From Treponema sp. (GTDB lineage: Bacteria; Spirochaetota; Spirochaetia; Treponematales; Breznakiellaceae): a stretch of 13,701 bases of DNA. The translations under genes and the position numbers were made by a program. The DNA is taken from positions 1-13,701 of the forward strand of contig JAIWNU010000148.1 in assembly GCA_020216655.1 (NCBI GenBank), read 5' to 3'. This document shows positions 7,229 through 13,701 of the stretch, piece by piece. The notes beneath the pieces were generated by a model, which saw only the letters and a list, made by a program, of their open reading frames with translations, was not told the DNA's origin and did no database searches. Position 1 is the first letter of the stretch. The number at the start of each line of letters is the position of its first letter.

Positions 7229-10200
7229 CTAGTTGCTGCAGCCAGAGCAGCCTGCGCAGCCGCCGCCGGAGCGGTCTTCTCCTACACCAACAGGCTCTTG
7301 CGTACCGTGAGGTACACCGTCCTGGGTGTCTATGGTGAGGGGCCGTACATTAAGGGCCTTTTTAGAGCCCTGTTTGGCGACTGCGCTGGCAGCGGCGCCG
7401 GCGCTGGCAGCGGCGGTCCCATCGGCGGCGGCAAGGTGCCCCGTCACCGAAACACCCTGGGCGCCGGCCTTATCCACCAGGCTCGATAGGTCCTGGTTCC
7501 CCTTAAAGCGGAGTACGTTGACCATAAAAATGTTGAGCTTGTTGATAATGTTCGGCGGCAGCAGGTTGCCGTCTACCTCGACCGAGAGGGTAGGATAGTT
7601 CCGGTCCCGGGCCCAGGGGGTAAAGAGGCCTTCGATTACCCGGCCGATAAGACAGGCGAAGGGAGAAATATTCACAATGCCCGAATAACCGTGCTGCATA
7701 GCCGTAGCTGCCACACCGCTTGATACGGCGATTTCTGAGTTTAGTTCCAGGTTCACAAAGTGTTCCTGGGTATTCTGCATGATTAGATCCATGTCGTGGG
7801 GAGTTTCTGGCACGAGGCCGGTGGGTTCCAGTATAGAGAGAACCTTTTTTTCCACCGAGTGTTTCCACCACTCTTCTACACGGAGTTTTACCAGATCCCG
7901 GGCAGGCTTGGAGAACCAGCGGCGGACCGGGGGCTGGAGTTTTATCAGTTTATTCAGGGCATACTTGCGGACAAAGTCAAGGTAATGGATCCACTCGGCA
8001 ATGCCAGAAACCTTTACCGCAATTCCCCGTTCACTCATAAGATCGATAAGTTCCCCTACCGCAAAGTCATCCCGGCGGACATAAATTTCGCCCACCACGA
8101 GTACCTTGGGACAATCAGAAAGTTTCCGTTTAAGAGGAATTTTCTTAACATCCTCCGCGATACGCCGAAGTTCGGACCAGAGCTTTTTGGGATCCCTTTC
8201 GATCACATCCATCATCTTTTGCCATGAGTCCTCGAACTCCCTGACAGCCTTTTCAGGATCCGCAGCGGTAGCCTTTAAGGCAGTCTGGATATCCTTAAGG
8301 TAGTCCGTAACCACAAGGCCCTTCCACATATCCTTGGCGAAGTCAGGCCCAAGTTCGGTATAGGAATTGTCAGCCGAAAGGGTAAAAACCACCACGTTTT
8401 CGAGCCTCAGGTCCCGGAACAGGTTTTCGTAATATACATAGTACTGGCCGGTCCGGCAGGGGCCGGTGGTTATCGGAACAAAGAGGAGGTACAGCTCATC
8501 CTTCCGGTATTTTTCTGACGTAAAGTACCGAAGCGCACTGCCGAGTACCAGGTGGCTCGGAACACATTCTTTTCCCGAAGCATGGGCACGGGCCACCTGA
8601 ATGGTCCTAAAGTCCGCCACCGGCAGGGCCTCCGAATTAAGCCCCACGCCCCGGAGCATGGCCGCCATAAAGCTCGTAGAAACATTACCCATATTGGAAA
8701 GGAGTATCTTGACCCGTGGGTTATTCCGCACCGGGACCTTTTCTCCGGTTTTCTTATTCACTACCCTGAGGTCTTCCCCGCCGCCATATTCGAACTTCCA
8801 GCCGTTGTCGTACCGTTCCTGCTCCATCTCGAACTTTTTAGCCCGGTACCCGTCGATAATATCCAGGAAGGCCTCCACCCGGGTATCGATGCCCGCATCG
8901 GCCGAATGGGAATCCAGTTCCAGCACCAGGAAGGGTTTTTGGCCCATGATCCACTTAAGATAATGGAGCATAAACGAGTCGGGGGCACAGGAGAAGTTGG
9001 TAATCCAGGTCACGTAGATATTGTTTTCCCCTTTAAGCAGGTTTGCGGCCCGCATATCCTGCTGGCCGTAATACCAGTACATGTTGGGGAAATTGTTCTT
9101 TTCCTCTTCCAAGGGGAGTATATCAAAGGGGATGACCGAATAACCCCGGGTCGTAAATTTCCGGGGAATACCCATATTTGCTTCGGCGGTAAAGGCATTG
9201 TAGGGCCGGCCCAGAATGGCGATAACCGGCCGGTCCGCCTTGCGGGCCTCTTCCAGGGCTTCCCGGCCGAGCTTAGTGGCCGCTGTAAAGTATTCCCGCT
9301 GCTTTGCCAGGGCTTTTTCAAAGGCCGCCTTCGTTTCCGCTTCGCCGATGCCGAGCTGGGCGGTCATGACGGTAAAGAGTTCCAGGGCCTTTTTGTCACC
9401 GAATTTAAAGCTCACCACCAGGGGCAAGAGCCGCTTTTCATCCACATCGGGGAAGGCTTTTTTAATATAATAGGGAAGACTCTGGGTAATGGGACAGAAG
9501 TTGGCGTGCACATCATCTTCGTAGCTCGGCATATCGCGGAAATGGGGCAAGAGCACATAATCGGCACCCTTATTAAGACAGTCCTGCACCGCCCCATGGG
9601 CAATCTCCGCGGGGAAACAATAGCTGCTTTCTGCCCGGGCTACCCCTTCGTGGGACACTTCGTCGGAAAGGAAGGTTTTTATACCCAGTTCATGGAAGAA
9701 CCAGGAATAGAGGGGATACAAGGTATGAACCGAAAAGGCCCGGGGAATACCAACAGTGTAATTCCGCTTTGCCACAAAGGTATCTGCCTTGGGGGCAAAT
9801 TCTTCGAATAAGAGCTGGTTTCGCTTTGTCACATAGTCAAAGACGGGGACATCCTTTACGGCCTTGCGCATATTGGTGTACTTATTGCAGCGGCCGCCAA
9901 ACATATAAGAATGGCCGTTTACCTTAAGAATCTGGATGGGGCAGCGGTTATCGCAGGATTGGCAGGTAAAGACCCGGTCATAGATAATTTCCCGGGAGAG
10001 GACTTCATCAATATTGATGGAAACCTCCGACAGGAGTCCCTCAGCCTGCTTGCGTTTTGCAAGGAGCGCTACACCGAAACAACCCATGAGCTCCGGTGAC
10101 GGAGGAACGAGAATTTCCTTGTCCAGCAGCATGGCAAAGGCCAGGGGGACCGCCTTGTTTTTAGCTACCCCGCCCTGAAGGAATATCTTGCCCCCAATCG

Positions 10201-11731
10201 TGCGGTTACCGACAACCCGGTTCAGGTAGTTTGATACGATGGACCCGACAATACCGGCGGTAATATTTTCACGGCTCGCCCCCTGCTGGACCGCCTTTCG
10301 GATATCCGAATTGATAAAGGCCGAACAGTGCTCGCCGAACTTGAGCGGCGCATCGGCCATAAGGGCGATGGGGGCAATATCCTTGGCGCTGTGAATGGAT
10401 AGGTCCCCTGCGGCGGACTCTTCCAGGAAGGACCCTGTACCGGCAGAACAGGCTTCGTTCATGGCATAGTCGATAGGGACACCATTTTTAAGAAGCACAT
10501 ATTTTGCATCCTGGCCGCCGATTTCAAAAATCGTTTCAACCGTGGGATCAAAGTAGGTAGTACCCACCGAGTGGGCAATGATTTCGTTGTAAACCCCGGG
10601 AGTTTCAAGGAAAACACCGAGGATTTCCCGGGAAGAGCCGGTGGTGGACACGAGGCGGATGTCTACATTTTTATCCCCCGTGTCGGCAATTACCTTTTCC
10701 TGAATGACCTTAAGGCATTCTTTCAGAGCCTTTACGGGGTCCCCATGGGTGCGGCCATAGTGGCTGGCCACGATTTCGTCGGTTTCCGCATCCACAAGGC
10801 ATGCCTTGGTGGTGGTGGAACCGCCGTCGACCCCCAGGATATACCGGCGGCCGGCCTGCACTTTGCCCTCGCTCTTTTCAAAGAATTTAACCTTGTCCTG
10901 CCAGTTATTCAGATTTCCCAGGGTGCCAAAACGGATCGTATTGGCTTTAAGGAGCCGGTCTGCTGCGGGAAGGGACGATCCCTGCTGTTCTGCGAGGACT
11001 GCAGCACCGAAGGCCTCGAACACCGGGGCAACATTGGGAATAATAAACTCAATCTGGGGGGCCTTCTCCTTGATGAACCGGATAATATGCCGGTTCAGGG
11101 TAACGCCGCCCACGAGGACTACCTTTCCGGACTGGATTTTAGCCCGTTTCAGAAAGTCAATGACCTTTACGGCCATAACGTCCGAAAGGGAAAGAACAAT
11201 ATCATCCTTGGTGGCTTCCCGTTTATTAAGCCGGTGGGTACAGTCGCTCTTCATGAAGACGGAACAGCGGGACGAAAGACTGAGCACCTTTGCCGTATCA
11301 GGGACCTTGTCGATGTCCTGGAGTGTCATGTTCATACGGCCCAGCTGCTGTTTAAGGAATTCCCCCGTACCGGAAGCGCACTTGCTACCAGAAAAATTGT
11401 TGATAATCTTGCCGTTTTCGTCCATCCGGTAGACCACCAGGTCTTCGCCGCCCATACTGACCACCGCATTGGGCTTGAGGTCCAGAGCCTTGAGAGCCGC
11501 TTCCACACAGAGGGGCTCCAGGGTTCCGGCCACATCGAACATAAAGCGGCCTTCATTGCCGGTTACCAGCGTGGGGATTCCCTCATCAATATGGCCTTCA
11601 GAAAGGAGCTTGCGAACCACCGCATTAAAGTCGCCCTCATGGGGAAGAGATGCGGTCCAAAGGGGGATATTGTTTTCGGCAAGTACCATTTTAAGACTTG
11701 TCGAACCGATGTTGATTCCGAGTGAGCGCAT
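7229..11731 (-). CDS. Giant fused 2-hydroxyacyl-CoA dehydratase activase/dehydratase-like iron-sulfur protein
   Basis: A 1500-residue cytoplasmic protein of the BadF/BadG/BcrA/BcrD (HgdC-like) activase family fused to DUF2229 and HgdB-like regions. Lobe 1 (about 1-250) and lobe 2 (about 296-560) are ASKHA ATPase folds, with phosphate loops NIGSTSLK (7-14) and VDGGSTTTK (301-309). Each has the two cluster cysteines of HgdC: 118/156 (GSKCASGTG, SSRCSVF) and 428/469 (NEACSAGTG, GEHCSAF). A C-x2-C-x3-C plus C knuckle lies at 590/593/597/615. Two dehydratase-like halves follow (about 655-965 and 1005-1410), with candidate cluster cysteines 705/746/915 and 1056/1092/1360. The end is an Ala-rich linker (1434-1453) and a C-x2-C-x2-C tail (1492/1495/1498). 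ATP-driven electron transfer to a low-potential Fe-S centre is inferred; the substrate is unknown. ATG 11731 has GAGG at 7 nt. It is likely oxygen-sensitive. Confidence 0.9.
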   Translation of the reverse strand: MRSLGINIGSTSLKMVLAENNIPLWTASLPHEGDFNAVVRKLLSEGHIDEGIPTLVTGNEGRFMFDVAGTLEPLCVEAALKALDLKPNAVVSMGGEDLVVYRMDENGKIINNFSGSKCASGTGEFLKQQLGRMNMTLQDIDKVPDTAKVLSLSSRCSVFMKSDCTHRLNKREATKDDIVLSLSDVMAVKVIDFLKRAKIQSGKVVLVGGVTLNRHIIRFIKEKAPQIEFIIPNVAPVFEAFGAAVLAEQQGSSLPAADRLLKANTIRFGTLGNLNNWQDKVKFFEKSEGKVQAGRRYILGVDGGSTTTKACLVDAETDEIVASHYGRTHGDPVKALKECLKVIQEKVIADTGDKNVDIRLVSTTGSSREILGVFLETPGVYNEIIAHSVGTTYFDPTVETIFEIGGQDAKYVLLKNGVPIDYAMNEACSAGTGSFLEESAAGDLSIHSAKDIAPIALMADAPLKFGEHCSAFINSDIRKAVQQGASRENITAGIVGSIVSNYLNRVVGNRTIGGKIFLQGGVAKNKAVPLAFAMLLDKEILVPPSPELMGCFGVALLAKRKQAEGLLSEVSINIDEVLSREIIYDRVFTCQSCDNRCPIQILKVNGHSYMFGGRCNKYTNMRKAVKDVPVFDYVTKRNQLLFEEFAPKADTFVAKRNYTVGIPRAFSVHTLYPLYSWFFHELGIKTFLSDEVSHEGVARAESSYCFPAEIAHGAVQDCLNKGADYVLLPHFRDMPSYEDDVHANFCPITQSLPYYIKKAFPDVDEKRLLPLVVSFKFGDKKALELFTVMTAQLGIGEAETKAAFEKALAKQREYFTAATKLGREALEEARKADRPVIAILGRPYNAFTAEANMGIPRKFTTRGYSVIPFDILPLEEEKNNFPNMYWYYGQQDMRAANLLKGENNIYVTWITNFSCAPDSFMLHYLKWIMGQKPFLVLELDSHSADAGIDTRVEAFLDIIDGYRAKKFEMEQERYDNGWKFEYGGGEDLRVVNKKTGEKVPVRNNPRVKILLSNMGNVSTSFMAAMLRGVGLNSEALPVADFRTIQVARAHASGKECVPSHLVLGSALRYFTSEKYRKDELYLLFVPITTGPCRTGQYYVYYENLFRDLRLENVVVFTLSADNSYTELGPDFAKDMWKGLVVTDYLKDIQTALKATAADPEKAVREFEDSWQKMMDVIERDPKKLWSELRRIAEDVKKIPLKRKLSDCPKVLVVGEIYVRRDDFAVGELIDLMSERGIAVKVSGIAEWIHYLDFVRKYALNKLIKLQPPVRRWFSKPARDLVKLRVEEWWKHSVEKKVLSILEPTGLVPETPHDMDLIMQNTQEHFVNLELNSEIAVSSGVAATAMQHGYSGIVNISPFACLIGRVIEGLFTPWARDRNYPTLSVEVDGNLLPPNIINKLNIFMVNVLRFKGNQDLSSLVDKAGAQGVSVTGHLAAADGTAAASAGAAASAVAKQGSKKALNVRPLTIDTQDGVPHGTQEPVGVGEDRSGGGCAGCSGCSN

Positions 11732-11757
11732 AGTAGAACCTCGTTAGGAACGATTAA

Positions 11758-11860
11758 CCAGTCTATTTCCAGCTAACGGGGCTGAAAAAACCAAGACTGG
11801 CTGGCGGTCCTGAAACCTTTTTTTGATGATTTAACTGCGGTCTGTCTCAAAGGGTCGCCA
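11758..11860 (-). promoter_or_regulatory. Candidate structured 5' leader of the activase gene
   Basis: Between the predicted promoter and the ribosome site, the minus strand holds several complementary segments. CCAGTCT/AGACTGG (11800-11794 with 11764-11758) encloses TTTTCAGC/GCTGGAAA (11788-11781 with 11773-11766, one G-U pair) around a 7-nt loop. Upstream, TGGCG/CGCCA (11860-11856 with 11806-11802) encloses CCTTT/AAAGG (11853-11849 with 11820-11816). A T6 run (11790-11785) lies inside the second domain, so an alternative weak terminator fold is conceivable. I do not recognise a known riboswitch class. No folding calculation was run. Confidence 0.38.
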
Positions 11861-11873
11861 AATATGATAATGT

Positions 11874-11902
11874 ATAGTAACAAAGCGCATTATTTGTGGC
11901 AA
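11874..11902 (-). promoter_or_regulatory. Candidate promoter of the activase-patatin operon
   Basis: On the minus strand, TTGCCA (11902-11897, 5/6 match to -35) and TACTAT (11879-11874, 4/6 to -10) are separated by 17 bp. The TGT just before the -10 makes an extended -10 (TG-n). Transcription would begin near 11867, giving a leader of about 135 nt. Confidence 0.5.
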
Positions 11903-11910
11903 TAGAGGCA

Positions 11911-11931
11911 ATTTCAAAAGGTTATTGAAAT
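11911..11931. repeat. Inverted repeat over the sensor-kinase stop codon
   Basis: ATTTCAA (11911-11917) and TTGAAAT (11925-11931) are perfect 7-bp arms around a 7-nt loop and include the kinase TGA stop. The stem is AT-rich and no T-run follows, so it is at best a weak 3'-end hairpin. Confidence 0.3.
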
Positions 11932-13701
11932 GGTTGTTCCTTTTTCAGAATTAATTTCCATGTGCCCCTTAATTTGCTGGACCAGGGTCTCGATAAGGGT
12001 AAAGCCGAGGGATGTTTTGGCCCGTTCCTGCCAGTTCTCAGGAAGTCCCGGCCCATCATCGGAAATCAGCAAACGGCGGCCCCCGGTCGGAAGCCGTTTA
12101 AGACTAATAGCAAGAAAGCCCCCGTTTCTGCTCTTATAGGCATACTTAAAGGCATTGGTAACCGCTTCGTTGAATATGAGCCCCAAAGGGGTGGCCATAT
12201 CAAGGCTTACCTCAATTGGATCAATATCCATGGTAATGTTCACCTGTAACCGGGTCTCGTAATAGGCCGATGAAAGTTCATCTAAAAGCCGTTCCAGGTA
12301 CTCTTTCATTTCTATTGATGAAAGCCGGTCCGAGCGATACAGAAGCTCATGAACCTGGGCCATGGTACGGATTCGCTGCTGGGTTTCTTCCAGCAAGATC
12401 TGATCATGTTCGCTCGTAAGCGATGCAGCCTGGAGCTGAATAAGGCTCGAGACAACCTGCAAGTTATTTTTTACCCGGTGGTGAATCTCCTTGAGGAGGG
12501 TTTCCTTTTCCCGGAGCGACAATGCCAGGGCTTCTTGCATCTTATGCTGTTCGGTAATATCCCGGACTATAAAGAGGACCAGGTCCTGTTCACCCCCAAG
12601 GCGGACAATGCGAGCTTCGAAATGCCTGAGTCCCTCAATAACGTTGAGATCATATTCAATAACAACAACCGACTGAGATTGCAACGCTCTTGATATGGCA
12701 TCCAAAAATTGGGATACTAATACCGGAGACATACCAACATCAGCGATAGTTCTGCCCAAAAGATCCCGTTCTTCGCCAATCAGAATAGCAGGGTTCGATG
12801 TTTTAATATCAATATAACGGCCGTCTCTATCAAGAATAAGAAAAAGGTCCGGAAGGGCATTGATGAAGGCCTGATTTTTCCGCTCGCTTCTAATAAGAGC
12901 CCGGTTTTTTTGAATGAGTTCGGCGGTTCGCTGGGCTACTTTTATCCGCAATGCTATAGTAAAAAGTATAAGAAGCAGAATAAGCCCCAGCCCTATACTG
13001 CCCACCATCAGAATTGGCAGCCAATTGATGGGGCGGCCTATTTCCTGGCCAAGCCAGTGTTTTTCTATATTTTTATACTCTTCATCGGGGATTGCCTCAA
13101 AGCCCTTTTTAAGCGCCGTATACAGGTCCCGTCCATCGGGCAAGGTAGAACGGCTTTTGCGCACAGCCCGGTGAAACTGGCCTGAGTACAAAGTAAAACC
13201 CTTTTTAAACTGCATCTCCAGATTGTATTTATATAAAAAATAGTTTGCCGGAGGTTCGTCGATGCAAAAAATACGTACATCCTTTGCCTGTGCGGCTCGG
13301 ATAATAGCTTCGTAACTGGGAAAATATAAAAAATCAGTAATTCCCTTCGATTGAAGTACATCTATCGCCGCGTCTCCTTCCTTTACGGCGATCCGGAAGC
13401 CTGTCAGATCCTGTACACTTCCAATACCCGAAATACTTTTATGAAAATAAACCGATACAGGAATGTCTGCATAGGGCTCTAGAAAGTCAAATATACGTTC
13501 CCGGTCTGGGGTCTTAAAGATGGAATCGATGACATCGGCCCTGCCAGCACGGATTTCTTCCTGAGCCTTACTCCAATCCATATCATCAAAACGGACCTTA
13601 ATACCGGTAACGCGGGACCAGGCTTTCCACTGGTCTGGAATAATCCCCTGCACTTCTCCCGCATTATTACGGAACACATAGGGCGGATAGTTGTCGTCGC
13701 A
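11914..13701 (-). CDS. Sensor histidine kinase: SBP_bac_3 - TM - PAS - HisKA_2 - HATPase (5' end outside window)
   Basis: A membrane sensor kinase with 595 visible residues; its signal peptide and start lie beyond base 13701. The first visible residues read C-D-D-N-Y-P-P-Y, the conserved opening of solute-binding family 3 domains, so an apparent GTG start at 13677 is internal. Numbering from the first visible codon: periplasmic binding domain about 1-215 (TPDRERIFDF near 64-73, CIDEPPANYF near 146-155), TM about 225-252, PAS about 276-385, HisKA_2 with the HHRVKNN phosphoacceptor region (His407/His408), and an ATPase with N-box NEAVTN (511) and DDGPGLP (548-554), ending at the normal C-terminus. 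Amino-acid-like ligands are usual for this binding fold, but the ligand is not determinable here. No response regulator is in the window. The stop is TGA at 11916-11914. Confidence 0.92.
   Translation of the reverse strand, partial: CDDNYPPYVFRNNAGEVQGIIPDQWKAWSRVTGIKVRFDDMDWSKAQEEIRAGRADVIDSIFKTPDRERIFDFLEPYADIPVSVYFHKSISGIGSVQDLTGFRIAVKEGDAAIDVLQSKGITDFLYFPSYEAIIRAAQAKDVRIFCIDEPPANYFLYKYNLEMQFKKGFTLYSGQFHRAVRKSRSTLPDGRDLYTALKKGFEAIPDEEYKNIEKHWLGQEIGRPINWLPILMVGSIGLGLILLLILFTIALRIKVAQRTAELIQKNRALIRSERKNQAFINALPDLFLILDRDGRYIDIKTSNPAILIGEERDLLGRTIADVGMSPVLVSQFLDAISRALQSQSVVVIEYDLNVIEGLRHFEARIVRLGGEQDLVLFIVRDITEQHKMQEALALSLREKETLLKEIHHRVKNNLQVVSSLIQLQAASLTSEHDQILLEETQQRIRTMAQVHELLYRSDRLSSIEMKEYLERLLDELSSAYYETRLQVNITMDIDPIEVSLDMATPLGLIFNEAVTNAFKYAYKSRNGGFLAISLKRLPTGGRRLLISDDGPGLPENWQERAKTSLGFTLIETLVQQIKGHMEINSEKGTTISITF

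Noticed and set aside
8552..9811. Open frame of 419 codons on the plus strand
   Set aside because: It lies wholly antisense within the activase gene, whose protein has clear family motifs throughout. The antisense translation has no recognisable domain and reflects the codon bias of the real gene.
10571..11725. Open frame of 384 codons on the plus strand
   Set aside because: Also antisense to the activase gene, over the two ATPase lobes where the minus-strand frame shows phosphate loops and cluster cysteines. No domain or credible ribosome site was seen.
11914..13677. Kinase gene starting at the GTG whose first base is 13677
   Set aside because: The frame continues upstream to the window edge and encodes the conserved DDNYPPY start of the solute-binding domain, so this GTG is an internal Val codon.
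13479..13679. A 66-codon ATG-initiated frame on the minus strand
   Set aside because: It overlaps the kinase in another frame, and its translation has no family features.

Overview
The window is ordinary-looking bacterial chromosome, densely coding on both strands, with eight genes plus the 3' part of a ninth. There are no RNA genes, insertion sequences, CRISPR arrays or phage genes, and no gene-free stretch longer than 182 bp. The gene set suggests an anaerobic bacterium, most likely a spirochaete of the Treponema group. This rests on the SerRS subtype, ThrH, the CmpB-type membrane protein and a very large fused acyl-CoA dehydratase activase. I recognise that pattern but ran no search, so an anaerobic Firmicute is the main alternative.

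Layout. Bases 1-1900 (+) hold serS, missing only the first base of its start codon, followed 11 bp later by thrH (phosphoserine phosphatase/homoserine phosphotransferase family). Bases 1884-2789 (-) hold era, which overlaps the 3' end of thrH convergently. Bases 2790-2907 form a divergent promoter region. Bases 2908-3675 (+) encode a CmpB-type multi-pass membrane protein, which meets a minus-strand pair tail to tail: cysE (5319-6209), then a Cache-HAMP-GGDEF diguanylate cyclase (3678-5303). Further up the minus strand, a 1500-residue iron-sulfur activase/dehydratase-like protein (7229-11731) is followed closely by a patatin-like phospholipase (6300-7202). An N-terminally truncated SBP-TM-PAS-HisKA_2-HATPase sensor kinase (11914-13701) runs off the right edge.

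How the genes may work together. Three of the nine genes handle serine: serS charges it to tRNA, thrH probably makes it from phosphoserine, and cysE acetylates it for cysteine synthesis. cysE appears to be co-transcribed with a membrane-bound c-di-GMP synthase that has an extracytoplasmic sensor.

The most unusual gene encodes the 1500-residue protein. One chain appears to carry two activator (ASKHA) lobes with all four cluster cysteines, a four-cysteine knuckle, two dehydratase/double-cubane-like halves with three candidate ligand cysteines each, and a flexible Ala-rich linker ending in a CxxCxxC tail. A leader of about 100 nt with complementary segments lies between its predicted promoter and its ribosome binding site. 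Its reaction is unknown, and this is the best candidate for undescribed biology here.
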